From an uncultured Pelagibacteraceae bacterium (GTDB lineage: Bacteria > Pseudomonadota > Alphaproteobacteria > Pelagibacterales > Pelagibacteraceae), in the NCBI GenBank assembly GCA_902582165.1, contig CACHQZ010000001.1, positions 62,001-126,000 of the forward strand: a stretch of 64,000 bases of DNA, in the 5' to 3' direction. How positions within the stretch are numbered: position 1 is the first letter of the stretch; each line of letters starts with the position of its first letter. The position numbers were made by a program, and so were the translations under genes. The notes beneath the pieces were generated by a model. The model worked only from the letters and a program-made list of their open reading frames with translations, was not told the origin of the DNA and made no database searches. Positions 27,854 to 37,093 of this stretch are shown here, piece after piece.

Positions 27854-28474
27854 AAATTAAATACATTAATTTTTGGTCCAAAAGATTTTTTCTTAACTTT
27901 AAACGAATTAAAACCTTTCTTAAAGTTTAATTTAGTCGAAAGAAAAAAAGATTTGTCCAAAAAAATGCTTGAAAGTTTTGATGTTTTAATTCTTCATGAT
28001 GAATATAAGTTTGAAAAAAATTTTGAGGAGATCTTTTATAGTGCTGAATGTATCAAAATTGTAGCTAAATCAAACTTAAATAAGAAATTTAGCTCTTTTG
28101 ATGGATCTATTAAATTACCGACAACAATCAAAGATTTAAACGATACGATCGAAATAAGTGCTGCAAAAAAAAAATTTAATTTTAATTCATCAATTAAGAT
28201 TAAAAAATATTTTTTAAACAAAAATGAAAAAAAATTAATAAAAGATGAAACATCAATTGTTTTAACAGAAAAAGAAGTTCAATTATTAGATACTTTTATG
28301 AAAAGTAAAAAACCTCTCTCCAAATCAAGTATTTTATCGAAAGTTTGGCATTATTCTTCTTCGGCTGATACACATACTGTGGAAACACATATTTACAGAC
28401 TAAGGAAAAAAATTAGTGAAAAGTTCTTTGATGAGGATTTTATACTTAATAACAAAGAAGGTTATTATCTTTGA
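27848..28474 (+). CDS. OmpR/PhoB-type winged-helix regulator with degenerate receiver
   Basis: The 208-residue protein has an N-terminal region like a response-regulator receiver and a C-terminal winged helix (LTEKEVQLLDTF, ILSKVWHYSSSADTHTVETH, IYRLRKKI, then NKEGYYL). In the receiver, the strand FDVLILHDEY has His where the phosphorylated Asp normally sits one turn earlier, and the acidic pair is absent. It may therefore work without phosphorylation. No kinase gene is adjacent. I use the ATG at 27848 rather than the in-frame one at 27827. Confidence 0.8.
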   Translation: MHKLNTLIFGPKDFFLTLNELKPFLKFNLVERKKDLSKKMLESFDVLILHDEYKFEKNFEEIFYSAECIKIVAKSNLNKKFSSFDGSIKLPTTIKDLNDTIEISAAKKKFNFNSSIKIKKYFLNKNEKKLIKDETSIVLTEKEVQLLDTFMKSKKPLSKSSILSKVWHYSSSADTHTVETHIYRLRKKISEKFFDEDFILNNKEGYYL

Positions 28475-28587
28475 AAAAAAGGAATAAAATAGCAAAAGAT
28501 CTTCTCACAACTAAGTACAGAAAAAGAGTTGTTAAACCAAAAAAAGGTAAAGGAAGTTTTAAAAGAAAAAAATTGTTATATACTTAG
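28471..28587 (+). CDS. arfA: ArfA-type alternative ribosome-rescue factor
   Basis: A 38-residue ORF with a TTG start overlapping the preceding TGA (TTGA). From residue 3 it aligns without gaps to E. coli ArfA over 31 residues as I recall that sequence. The shared hallmark is the KKGKGSFKRK segment at residues 24-33, with a YRKRVVK stretch before it. ArfA binds the empty A site of non-stop ribosomes and recruits RF2. It ends soon after the functional region, so it resembles the naturally truncated active form. It abuts the opposing kinase gene. Confidence 0.8.
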   Translation: MKKRNKIAKDLLTTKYRKRVVKPKKGKGSFKRKKLLYT

Positions 28588-29517
28588 TCAATTAAGTCTA
28601 GCACCTATTATTTGTATGACTTTAGAGGACATTTCTGTTCCTTTCTCTAAACTTTCCTTAGTTGATTTGTTATTAATTAACCCATGAAGAAAACCGGCTG
28701 CAAATAAATCTCCTGCGCCTGTCAAATCTTTAATTTCGAGGTTATTTTTAGCAATGCATTCTACGATTTCATTTTTATTTATTGCAATTGCTCCTTTATC
28801 CCCACGTGTAATAACAATTAGCCTATTTATCTCTTTGGCAAAATTAATTACTTCTTCAAATTGTTTAACATTAATTAAAGACATAATTTCTTGTTCATTC
28901 GCAAAAGTGATATCTAATTTATTTTTAACTAAATTTAAAAAATGAGGTTTATGCCTCTCTACACAAAATAAGTCTGACAATGACATTGCAACTTTATTTG
29001 AATTATCTATAGCTTTTTCGAAAGCCTTCTTTGGCTCACCTTCATCCCAAAGATATCCCTCAAGAAATAATATTTCACTATTTTTCACTGCATTTGCATC
29101 TATATCGTTTTCATTTATTTTTCCTGCAGTTCCAAGAAAAGTTACCATGGTTCTCTCGGAGTCAGGTGTAATTAATATTAAACAAGTTCCGGTAGGAATT
29201 GATTCCTTTTTTTTTGAGTATAAAAATTTCACATTTTCTTTTTTTAAACCTTGTTCATATTTGTTACCTAAATCATCATCACTAACTTTACCAATGAAGC
29301 CTACTTTGTTTCCAAGTTGTGAAAGACCAACAATTGAGTTAGCTACTGATCCACCAGAAACCGTTTCTTCTATTTTAAGTGTAGATAATAGTTTCTTAAA
29401 TTCAGTTTCATCGACGAGCTTCATCGTACTCTTTGTTAAATTATTTTGAGTAATAAATTTGTTCTCAACTTTACAAATTACGTCAACGATAGCGTTGCCA
29501 ATTCCTAAGATTTTCAT
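28588..29517 (-). CDS. PfkB-family kinase, probably adenosine kinase
   Basis: The 309-residue sugar/nucleoside kinase opens with ILGIGNAIVDVICKVE, has GGSVANSIVGLSQLG near residues 55-69, and the catalytic LTGAGDLFAAGFLHG near 265-279, where Asp is the base. The N-terminal pattern and length match the alphaproteobacterial adenosine-kinase group rather than ribokinase or fructokinase. Substrate is inferred. It lies directly after nth on the same strand. Confidence 0.85.
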   Translation of the reverse strand: MKILGIGNAIVDVICKVENKFITQNNLTKSTMKLVDETEFKKLLSTLKIEETVSGGSVANSIVGLSQLGNKVGFIGKVSDDDLGNKYEQGLKKENVKFLYSKKKESIPTGTCLILITPDSERTMVTFLGTAGKINENDIDANAVKNSEILFLEGYLWDEGEPKKAFEKAIDNSNKVAMSLSDLFCVERHKPHFLNLVKNKLDITFANEQEIMSLINVKQFEEVINFAKEINRLIVITRGDKGAIAINKNEIVECIAKNNLEIKDLTGAGDLFAAGFLHGLINNKSTKESLEKGTEMSSKVIQIIGARLN

Positions 29518-30171
29518 TTAAGCTTTTTTTGTTTTAACCGGCTTTTTTCTATTTGGATAACAGCTTTTACAAATTTTACAAGTAATTCCATAACAATCTC
29601 GGGCTTTACAATATTCCCTTCCATACCAAATTATTTGTAGATGAAGTTTATTCCAATATTTTTTTGGAAAGATAACTTTTAAATCTTTTTCTGTTTGAAC
29701 AACATCTTTCCCATTAGTTAAACCCCACCTCTGGGCTAATCTATGGATATGTGTGTCTACCGGAAAAGCTGGAAAACCAAAACCTTGAGACATTACAACA
29801 CTTGCAGTTTTATGACCAACTCCCGGTAATTTTTCTAATTCTTCGTAGGTACTTGGGACTTTACTATTATACTTCTCAACCAATGTTTTTGATAAGTAAA
29901 AAATACTTTTAGCTTTTACTCTGAATATTCCAATTCTTTTAATTAAACGTTCAATTTTTCTTCTACCAAGTTTTACAAAGTGTATTGGTTTATTATACTT
30001 AGGATAAATATCTCTCGTAACATTATTGACATTCACATCAGTGCATTGTGCTGAAAGCAAAACTGAAACTAAAAGTGTGAAAGTATTTTTGTAATTTAGG
30101 GGTATCGGCACCTTTGGATAAGTTTTATTTAAAATTTTTATTATAATTTTAGATTTTTCTTGATTATTCAC
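29518..30171 (-). CDS. nth: Endonuclease III (base-excision DNA glycosylase/AP lyase)
   Basis: The 217-residue enzyme removes oxidised pyrimidines. The helix-hairpin-helix is LEKLPGVGHKTASVV near residues 110-124, with the catalytic Lys, and FPVDTHIHRLAQRWGL near 135-150 holds the catalytic Asp. The C-terminal iron-sulphur loop is unusual: YCKARDCYGITCKICKSC spaces its five Cys as x4-x4-x2-x2 rather than the common C-x6-C-x2-C-x5-C. It overlaps the lipoprotein gene by 8 bases. Confidence 0.93.
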   Translation of the reverse strand: MNNQEKSKIIIKILNKTYPKVPIPLNYKNTFTLLVSVLLSAQCTDVNVNNVTRDIYPKYNKPIHFVKLGRRKIERLIKRIGIFRVKAKSIFYLSKTLVEKYNSKVPSTYEELEKLPGVGHKTASVVMSQGFGFPAFPVDTHIHRLAQRWGLTNGKDVVQTEKDLKVIFPKKYWNKLHLQIIWYGREYCKARDCYGITCKICKSCYPNRKKPVKTKKA

Positions 30172-30622
30172 TCTCTAGAACTTTTTTTTTTGCCTTCACA
30201 AACTCTTCTTTTGTTAAATCACCCGATTTATACATTTCTCTCAAAAAATGTAATTGCCCGACTACTGTTTCAGATAGGTTTTTTACAATTTCTGAATTTA
30301 CAAAGTCAACATTTTTACAATTTTTATTTTTCATAATTTTTAACAAATGATGTGTTCTGTCATTAGCAGCTCTAATAGCTTTATCGGCATTGTAAAAAGT
30401 AGTAGCCATCGCAGGCCAAAAAAGAATCATCCTCGCCATATTGCCACCGGTATTTTCTTTTTCATATAGTGCGTCTCTTTTAAATTTTTGAGTTTCAGCC
30501 ACTAAGTTTTCTAATTCTTCGCAATTTTTCTTTTCATCTAAAGGATCTTTGACAGCTACCACCTCAGGAGTAGCGCATGAAAATAAAAATAAGAAAATTA
30601 GAAATAAGTATACTGCTCTCAC
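30164..30622 (-). CDS. Putative lipoprotein with SHOCT-like C-terminus
   Basis: The 152-residue protein has a lipoprotein signal ending in LFSC (Cys16), a helical middle with two further Cys, and a C-terminal LHFLREMYKSGDLTKEEFVK segment that resembles the SHOCT short helical domain. I do not recognise a family function. It is transcribed with nth. Confidence 0.6.
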   Translation of the reverse strand: MRAVYLFLIFLFLFSCATPEVVAVKDPLDEKKNCEELENLVAETQKFKRDALYEKENTGGNMARMILFWPAMATTFYNADKAIRAANDRTHHLLKIMKNKNCKNVDFVNSEIVKNLSETVVGQLHFLREMYKSGDLTKEEFVKAKKKVLESE

Positions 30623-30642
30623 AGACCGAATTTATTTAAAAT

Positions 30643-31419
30643 TTATTTAAAATTCAAAAGATTTCTCATTGAATAGAGTCCTGGCTTTTTATTAATTAAC
30701 CATTTTGCCGCTGTTAAAGCACCTTCAGAATACAAAGCTCTATCAAAAGACTCATGGTTTAATCTAATTATTTCTTTACCACTGGAAAACATAACTTCGT
30801 GTTCTCCGATAACTTCCCCTTTCCTAATTGAATTGAAATTAATTTTATTTCCATAAGGAAATGATTTTTTGTTAAGATATTTTTTTCCAACCATACTATA
30901 AAAATCTTTATTTTTTCCGTAAGCTATTCCTTTACCTAGCATCAATGCAGTGCCTGATGGATAATCTTTTTTATGTTTATGGTGAACTTCGTAAACTTTA
31001 TTTAAAAATTCTTTTCCGAGAGACTTTGACGCTATTTCAGTAAGATGCATTAATAAATTTATACCTAGGCTCATATTTCCAGCTTTTAATATAGGAACTT
31101 TTTTTGAAAATTTTTTAATTAAATTTTCCTCTTTTTGTGTAAAACCTGTTGTTCCAATCACAACCCTCTTTTTTTGCTTTGAAGCAATTTCAAGGATTTC
31201 TAAAGTACATTTAGGGACTGTAAAATCAATAATCACATTTACATTTTTAAATGCGTTTACTGAGTTTAGCTCAGGATTAATTCCTGCTATTTTTTTATAA
31301 ATTTTTTTATTTTCAGTCAGGGATACAAGTTTAAAATTTCTATTTTTTTTCACAGATTTAATAAGTTGTTGACCCATTCTTCCCATACAACCTGTTATTG
31401 CTAAATTAATTTTTTTCAT
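30643..31419 (-). CDS. dapB: 4-hydroxy-tetrahydrodipicolinate reductase
   Basis: The 258-residue enzyme makes tetrahydrodipicolinate for lysine and peptidoglycan. AITGCMGRMGQQLIKSV at residues 7-23 is the NAD(P) loop, GTTGF lies near 94, and EVHHKHKKDYPSGTALMLG near 143-161 is the substrate site with its His pair and Lys. The end LYSMRNLLNF is typical. Its ATG overlaps the stop of the small membrane gene (TAATG). Confidence 0.97.
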   Translation of the reverse strand: MKKINLAITGCMGRMGQQLIKSVKKNRNFKLVSLTENKKIYKKIAGINPELNSVNAFKNVNVIIDFTVPKCTLEILEIASKQKKRVVIGTTGFTQKEENLIKKFSKKVPILKAGNMSLGINLLMHLTEIASKSLGKEFLNKVYEVHHKHKKDYPSGTALMLGKGIAYGKNKDFYSMVGKKYLNKKSFPYGNKINFNSIRKGEVIGEHEVMFSSGKEIIRLNHESFDRALYSEGALTAAKWLINKKPGLYSMRNLLNFK

Positions 31420-31586
31420 TATTTAATCAAATAAATAATTATAATAATTAGTAGCACAATTATAGTCCAGATAGATAAATTAGTTAAAATTCTTTTAAGT
31501 TTATTATTGGTGGACAAAAAACCAGGTAAGATTAAAGCAAGTACTGCAATTAAAAAAACAGCAGACATTATTTGATCTGTTTCCAT
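31419..31586 (-). CDS. Small two-helix membrane protein (55 aa)
   Basis: A 55-residue ORF lies between dnaJ and dapB. It has two hydrophobic segments (residues about 6-22 and 40-54) joined by a basic loop TNNKLKRILTNL, and an N-terminus METDQIM. Its stop overlaps the dapB ATG by one base, which suggests translation. I do not recognise a family. Its start codon lies 5 bases after the dnaJ stop. Confidence 0.6.
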   Translation of the reverse strand: METDQIMSAVFLIAVLALILPGFLSTNNKLKRILTNLSIWTIIVLLIIIIIYLIK

Positions 31587-31591
31587 TTAAA

Positions 31592-32713
31592 TTATGTCTT
31601 TTTCCAGAATTTCTTCGCTTTTTCAAAAAAGCTTTTAATAACAGGATCCGGTTTATTTGATTCGATCTCATTAAATTCATTTAGTATCTCTCTTTGTCTT
31701 TTAGACAGTGATGTAGGAACCTGAGTTACTATTCTTATATATAAATCGCCATACACGCTTTTTCTTAATATCGGCATACCTTTGCCTTTCAATCTAAATT
31801 GTTTTCCATGTTGAGTCCCAGCAGGAATTTTAATTTTTGATTTACCCCCATCAATTGATGGCACTTCAACTGATACACCTAAAGCTGCATTTGAAAATGA
31901 AATAGGTAATTCATAATATAAATTTTCGTCAGATCTTTTAAAGATGTTATGATTATCTATTGATATAAATAAATATAAATCTCCACTAGATCCACCTTTT
32001 GAACCTGCTTCTCCTTTACCAGTCAATCTAATTCTTGTTCCATCGTCAACTCCTTTTGGTATTTTAACGGTTACATTTTCATTTGCTTGAGTTTTTCCAT
32101 TACCACTACAACTGTTACAAGGAGTGCCAATCATTTCTCCATAACCATTACATTGTGGGCAAATTTGTTGTACTGTGAAAAATCCTTGATTAGTTCTTAC
32201 CTTCCCCCTTCCAGAACAATAATCACATCTTATCGGTTTAGATCCTTTTGCAGCCCCACTTCCAGAACATGATCTGCAAGATTTGTAAGTAGTATATTTG
32301 ACGTTTCTTTCCGCACCCTTGTAGGCGTCTTCTAAACTTATATTTACATCGTATCTTAAATCATTTCCTCTGTTACTTGTTCTTCTTGATGAACTGCCAC
32401 CAAAATCACTAAAAAAATCTTCGAAAATATCAGAGAAAGATGAATTATCAAATCCACCGAAACCTTGAAATCCTCCACCCCCGCCTCCTTCAAAAGCAGC
32501 ATGTCCAAATTGATCATAATTAGATTTTCTTTTGTCGTCAGATAGTATGTGATAAGCTTCACTCGCTTCCTTGAATTTCTCCTCTGAAGCTTTGTCACCC
32601 CTATTTTTATCCGGGTGATATTTTAATGCCAGTTTTCTGTAAGCTTTTTTTATTTCGTCCTTTGAAGCACCTTTTGGGATACCTAAGACATCATAACAAT
32701 CTCTTTTAGCCAC
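31592..32713 (-). CDS. dnaJ: Co-chaperone DnaJ
   Basis: The 373-residue protein starts at GTG, with an AGGAG site 7 bases before it. The J domain carries HPD at residues 33-35, a Gly/Phe-rich stretch follows, and the four zinc-binding repeats are [24 protein letters not shown] and CNSCSGNG. It delivers substrates to DnaK and stimulates its ATPase. It lies 23 bases after dnaK. Confidence 0.98.
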   Translation of the reverse strand: MAKRDCYDVLGIPKGASKDEIKKAYRKLALKYHPDKNRGDKASEEKFKEASEAYHILSDDKRKSNYDQFGHAAFEGGGGGGFQGFGGFDNSSFSDIFEDFFSDFGGSSSRRTSNRGNDLRYDVNISLEDAYKGAERNVKYTTYKSCRSCSGSGAAKGSKPIRCDYCSGRGKVRTNQGFFTVQQICPQCNGYGEMIGTPCNSCSGNGKTQANENVTVKIPKGVDDGTRIRLTGKGEAGSKGGSSGDLYLFISIDNHNIFKRSDENLYYELPISFSNAALGVSVEVPSIDGGKSKIKIPAGTQHGKQFRLKGKGMPILRKSVYGDLYIRIVTQVPTSLSKRQREILNEFNEIESNKPDPVIKSFFEKAKKFWKKT

Positions 32714-32736
32714 AGGACGTCTCCTTTTGTATTATC

Positions 32737-34674
32737 TTAGGCGCTTTTTTCTTTATCTTCTTTTACGTCTTCAAAATCTGCGTCTACTACGTTATCCTTA
32801 TCATTAGGTTTCGAGTCTTTGGATCCACCAGCACCAGTTCCTTTATCATTATCATTGTTACCTGGTTTTTGTTGACTTTTATAAACAGCTTCACCTAACT
32901 TCATTGAAACTTGTATTAAGTTTTGAGTTTTTTTCTTAATATCTTCTACATCCGTTCCATCTAGAGATTTTTTGAGATCTTCGATCCCACTTTCAATAGA
33001 TTTCTTTTCTTCAGCAGAAACTTTATCCCCATGTTCTTTTAAACTTTTCTCGGTTGAAAAAACTAAACTGTCTGCTTGATTTCTAGCATCCACTGTCTCT
33101 CTTTTTTTCTTGTCTGCTTCTTTATTAGCCTCAGCATCTTTTACCATTTTGTTAATTTCTTCCTCCGATAAACCGCCAGAAGCTTGAATTTGAATCTTTT
33201 GTTCTTTTCCAGTTCCTTTATCTTTAGCTGAAACACTCACAATACCATTTGCATCAATATCAAATGTAACTTCAATTTGTGGCGTTCCTCTTGGTGCCGG
33301 TGGTATACCAACAAGTTCAAAGTTTCCTAAAACTTTGTTATCTGCAGCCATTTCTCTTTCACCTTGAAGTACTCTAATAGATACAGCAGGTTGATTGTCT
33401 TCTGCAGTTGAAAAAACTTGACTTTTCTTAGTTGGAATAGTGGTATTTTTCTCGATTAATTTTGTTGATACTCCGCCCAAAGTTTCGATACCTAGAGATA
33501 GAGGTGTCACATCCAATAACAATACATCTTTAACATCTCCCTGTAATACGCCACCTTGAATAGCTGCACCCATTGCGACTACTTCGTCTGGATTTACACT
33601 TTTATTTGGTTCTTTACCAAAAAAGTTTTTAACTGTTTCAATAATCTTTGGCATTCTTGTCATCCCGCCAACAAGAACAACTTCATTTATTTCTGCGGCT
33701 GAAAAGCCTGAATCTTTTAATGCTGTCTTGCAAGGATCAAGCGTTCTATCAACTAAAGTTTGAACTAAAGCTTCTAGTTTTGCTCTCGTAAATTTCAAAT
33801 TAAGATGTTTGGGACCTGTTTTGTCAGCTGTGATAAATGGCAAGTTTATTTCTGTTTGTGCTGCAGAAGAAAGTTCGATTTTTGCTTTCTCAGCAGCTTC
33901 TTTAAGTCTTTGTAACGCAAGTTTGTCTGTTTTTAAGTCTATACCATTATCTTTTTTAAATTCTGATGCAAGGTATTGTACAATTTCATCGTCAAAATCC
34001 TCACCGCCTAAGAAAGTATCACCATTAGTTGACTTAACTTCAAATACTCCATCACCTATTTCTAAAATAGATATGTCAAAAGTACCACCACCTAAATCAT
34101 AAACAGCAATTTTTTTTCCTCCCTTTTTATCAAGTCCGTATGCTAAAGATGCAGCAGTTGGCTCGTTAATAATCCTTAACACCTCCAATCCTGCAATTTT
34201 TCCTGCATCCTTTGTAGCTTGTCTTTGAGAGTCGTTAAAATATGCTGGAACTGTTATTACAGCTTTTGTTACAGCTTGACCCAAATATTTCTCTGCTGTT
34301 TCTTTCATTTTTTGTAAAACGAAAGCAGAAATTTGTGCTGGAGAATATTTTTTACCTTTACCCTCAACCCATGCGTCTCCATTATCTGATTTAACGATCT
34401 TGTACGGGACTTTAGAAATATCTTTTTGTACTGATGGACCATCAAATTTTCTACCTATTAATCTTTTTACAGCGAAAATTGTATCACCAGCGTTTGTTAC
34501 AGCTTGTCTTTTAGCAGGTTGACCTACAAGTTTTTCCTCATTTTCTAAGAAAGCTACTACTGATGGGGTAGTTCTTGCGCCTTCAGTGTTTTCTAATACT
34601 TTAGCTTGTTTACCGTCCATTATAGCTACACAAGAATTTGTTGTGCCTAAATCTATTCCAATGACTTTGCTCAT
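32737..34674 (-). CDS. dnaK: Hsp70 chaperone DnaK
   Basis: The 645-residue protein opens with [14 protein letters not shown] (phosphate 1 loop), has [14 protein letters not shown] near residue 196 and [10 protein letters not shown] near 336, then the substrate-binding domain and a C-terminal Gly/Asp/Lys tail ending in an EExx-like acidic motif. It folds and protects proteins with DnaJ and GrpE. A ribosome-binding AAGGA lies 11 bases before the ATG. Confidence 0.99.
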   Translation of the reverse strand: MSKVIGIDLGTTNSCVAIMDGKQAKVLENTEGARTTPSVVAFLENEEKLVGQPAKRQAVTNAGDTIFAVKRLIGRKFDGPSVQKDISKVPYKIVKSDNGDAWVEGKGKKYSPAQISAFVLQKMKETAEKYLGQAVTKAVITVPAYFNDSQRQATKDAGKIAGLEVLRIINEPTAASLAYGLDKKGGKKIAVYDLGGGTFDISILEIGDGVFEVKSTNGDTFLGGEDFDDEIVQYLASEFKKDNGIDLKTDKLALQRLKEAAEKAKIELSSAAQTEINLPFITADKTGPKHLNLKFTRAKLEALVQTLVDRTLDPCKTALKDSGFSAAEINEVVLVGGMTRMPKIIETVKNFFGKEPNKSVNPDEVVAMGAAIQGGVLQGDVKDVLLLDVTPLSLGIETLGGVSTKLIEKNTTIPTKKSQVFSTAEDNQPAVSIRVLQGEREMAADNKVLGNFELVGIPPAPRGTPQIEVTFDIDANGIVSVSAKDKGTGKEQKIQIQASGGLSEEEINKMVKDAEANKEADKKKRETVDARNQADSLVFSTEKSLKEHGDKVSAEEKKSIESGIEDLKKSLDGTDVEDIKKKTQNLIQVSMKLGEAVYKSQQKPGNNDNDKGTGAGGSKDSKPNDKDNVVDADFEDVKEDKEKSA

Positions 34675-34705
34675 ATTATAGGTTTTCCTTTTTATTTAAT
34701 GTAAT

Positions 34706-34734
34706 TTATATGGGTGTTTTTTTTTCATCTACAA
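34706..34734 (-). promoter_or_regulatory. Possible RpoH-type promoter for dnaKJ
   Basis: On the minus strand TTGTAG (34734-34729) is followed after 14 bases by CCCATATAA (34714-34706). The C-rich -10 resembles heat-shock sigma-32 promoters, and the position leaves a leader of about 25 bases with a ribosome-binding site. Similar to the candidate before hslV. Confidence 0.35.
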
Positions 34735-34741
34735 CCCTATT

Positions 34742-35329
34742 TTAAGTCTTTTTTTCAATATTTTCTTGATTTTTTGAATTATTTTTCTTAGCAATGGCTA
34801 CTAACGAGGGTCTTAGTAATCTTTCACCTAACATATAGCCAGCTTGAATTTCCTGCACTATAGTTCCTGCTTCTACTTTTTCGTCTTCTATTTCACTCAT
34901 TGCCTGATGTAAATTTGGATCAAATTTTTTTCCACTAGTATCAATTCTTTTAATTTTATTTTTTTCAAATATAGAAATAAGGTCTTTTTCAATTATCGTA
35001 ATATTTTCAAGAAACTTATTTAAATCTTTATTTTCTTTTAAAATTTTATCGTTTTTGATTGCCTCTCTAGCTCTTTCCAGATTATCTAATATAGCTAAAC
35101 TCTCTTTTGCAAAATTATAAGAACCAAATTCAAAAGCATCTTTTATTTCTTTTTCAAATCTTTTCCTTTGATTTTCGATTTCAGCTAGAGACCTCAAAAG
35201 TTTATCCTCTGTATCCTTAAGCTTATCTTCAATTGAAGCTTCTTTTACTTGAGCTTCTTTATCTATCTCACTACTCTTCTTTTTTAATAGAGGATCATTT
35301 TTCTCTTGTTTTTTGTTATTATCAGTCAT
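34742..35329 (-). CDS. grpE: Nucleotide exchange factor GrpE
   Basis: The 195-residue protein has a long N-terminal coiled coil (charged residues to about 80), RSLAEIENQRKRFEKE near residues 44-59, the NLERA segment and a C-terminal beta domain with GYMLGERLLRPSLVAIAKK. It releases ADP from DnaK. It lies upstream of dnaK with a promoter-like gap of 67 bases. Confidence 0.96.
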   Translation of the reverse strand: MTDNNKKQEKNDPLLKKKSSEIDKEAQVKEASIEDKLKDTEDKLLRSLAEIENQRKRFEKEIKDAFEFGSYNFAKESLAILDNLERAREAIKNDKILKENKDLNKFLENITIIEKDLISIFEKNKIKRIDTSGKKFDPNLHQAMSEIEDEKVEAGTIVQEIQAGYMLGERLLRPSLVAIAKKNNSKNQENIEKKT

Positions 35330-35352
35330 TGATTGCTATATAGTAAATATTT

Positions 35353-35946
35353 ATGAAATTACCAGTGGGGAAAAAAAATTTTTTAATAGGAACTCATAAC
35401 CGGGGCAAATTCAGAGAAATATCTCAACTAATTTCAAAAAAATATAAGAAAATTTCACCTACTTTTTTAAAAATTCCTAGTCCTAAAGAGACTGGTAAAA
35501 CATTTAGATCAAACTCAATTTTGAAAGTTCAATTTTTCTCTAAATTTGTTGAATGTCCAGTTATATCTGATGACTCTGGCTTATGTATTAAATCTTTAAA
35601 CTATAAACCAGGAATATTTTCGGCGAGATTAGCAAAAAGAGCGGGTGGATTTAATAGCGCAATGAAAAATATTTTAAAAAGAATGAAAAATAAAAAGGAA
35701 CGCTCAGCTTACTTTGTATGTTCATTATCAGTAAAATTTCCTAAGTGTAGGCCTATTACTGTTGAAGGAAAAGTACACGGCCAGATTTCAAAAAAAATCT
35801 TAGGCAAAAAAGGCTTTGGATATGACTCAATTTTTGTACCAATTAATAGCAGCTTAACTTTTGGTCAAATGTCCAGACAGGTCAAATCAAAAATAGATCA
35901 CAGGTATATAGCTTTTAAAAAATTAAAAAAAAAAGTTAGAATTTAA
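35353..35946 (+). CDS. rdgB: XTP/dITP diphosphatase (RdgB/HAM1)
   Basis: The 197-residue enzyme cleans non-canonical purine triphosphates. The nucleotide-binding IGTHNRGKFREI lies near residues 12-23, SDDSGLCI near 72-79 and GKKGFGYDSIFVP near 155-167. It is divergent from grpE across 23 bases, as often in alphaproteobacteria. It converges on the LpoA-like gene with an 11-base overlap. Confidence 0.96.
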   Translation: MKLPVGKKNFLIGTHNRGKFREISQLISKKYKKISPTFLKIPSPKETGKTFRSNSILKVQFFSKFVECPVISDDSGLCIKSLNYKPGIFSARLAKRAGGFNSAMKNILKRMKNKKERSAYFVCSLSVKFPKCRPITVEGKVHGQISKKILGKKGFGYDSIFVPINSSLTFGQMSRQVKSKIDHRYIAFKKLKKKVRI

Positions 35947-37090
35947 CAAATTTATTTTTTTCAGTTTTATAAATTTCTAATTCTTGAGTAACTTTTTTGT
36001 CATTAAAATTAAATGTACCTATCTTACCTTTAATACTATTTTTTAGAGAAAAATTATCAATTGAATTTATTTTTCCTCTCTTTTTCCAAACATAATAAAT
36101 TAACCCTAAAGCATCATAGGTCAGAATTGTAATTTCATTGGGATAGCTATTAAATTTCTTAAAATATTTTTGATTGTATTTTTTAAACTCTTTATAATTT
36201 ATAGAAGGGTAATAAAGATTTTTGATTGTATTTTCATAAAAAATACTTTCATCAAACCATTGGTTTATTGTAGTAAATAATACATCTCCTTGATCAACGT
36301 CTGTGTATACTAAAGATGTCAAAACACTTTTAAGGCTGTTCCCAAAATCAATTATAATAATTGAGTCAAAGTTTACTTTCCCCAAAGTGTAAAGTTGTTC
36401 AAGCTTTTCCAGTTCTTTCAAAGATTGTTCATCTTCTTTATCCTCAAAAATTTTTTTCCTTAACTCAAGATTCCTCTTTCTCTGTGAATAATTTGTAAGA
36501 ACTTCAATTTCTCCTGTAAGTACCTGAGGATCAGGATTATATTTAAATATTTTAAAACTATTTATATTCAATTTATTTAATTTTTTTTCAATAAAACTTG
36601 AGTAATAGTTTTCAGGAAACATTATAATAGTTTTGTTTTTTTTTTGACTTTTTATAAATTTTTGTAATGCTTGTAATTGAGACTCCAGACTAACCCCAAT
36701 ACTAATTATGTTACTATTAAATTCGGGTGAAATGTTGGAAGGTGAAATAAAGATTAAATCAGAATATTTCTTTACTTCCTCAAAGTCCTCGTGCTTGATT
36801 GGACCAATAACTACTTTTACGCCTAATGAGCGCATTTCTTGAATAGCTGAGTTTAACATTTCTTTATTTTCGAAGCCCGTGTCTCTAGGAATAATATAAA
36901 CTTTTCTATCACCTATTTCTTCAAGTGCTAATTGAAGTGAGTATAATAAAGACTCCCCCAAAGCCTTGTATTCACCTGAAAGAGGAGCCAACAATCCTAC
37001 TTTAATATTTTGATTTTCTTCATCACCTCGAAGATTAGAATTAAAAATGACTATTAAATAAGTTAATATAATTAAAGTTATTTTTTTCAT
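35936..37090 (-). CDS. Penicillin-binding-protein activator (LpoA C-terminal-like)
   Basis: The 384-residue protein has a signal peptide of about 22 residues and a periplasmic type-I substrate-binding fold starting KVGLLAPLSGEYKALGESLL near residues 31-50, then GVKVVIGPIKHEDFEEVKKY and, late, LTYDALGLIYYVWKKRG. LpoA activates PBP1A, and this form lacks the N-terminal TPR domain of enteric LpoA. The divergent rsmI and the downstream dolP match the conserved lpoA-rsmI-dolP neighbourhood. Confidence 0.8.
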   Translation of the reverse strand: MKKITLIILTYLIVIFNSNLRGDEENQNIKVGLLAPLSGEYKALGESLLYSLQLALEEIGDRKVYIIPRDTGFENKEMLNSAIQEMRSLGVKVVIGPIKHEDFEEVKKYSDLIFISPSNISPEFNSNIISIGVSLESQLQALQKFIKSQKKNKTIIMFPENYYSSFIEKKLNKLNINSFKIFKYNPDPQVLTGEIEVLTNYSQRKRNLELRKKIFEDKEDEQSLKELEKLEQLYTLGKVNFDSIIIIDFGNSLKSVLTSLVYTDVDQGDVLFTTINQWFDESIFYENTIKNLYYPSINYKEFKKYNQKYFKKFNSYPNEITILTYDALGLIYYVWKKRGKINSIDNFSLKNSIKGKIGTFNFNDKKVTQELEIYKTEKNKFVKF

Positions 37091-37093
37091 ACA

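Noticed and set aside
28803-28808. CACGTG as a further parS site
   Set aside because: Flanking bases (CC...TA) do not extend the palindrome to TTTCACGTGAAA.
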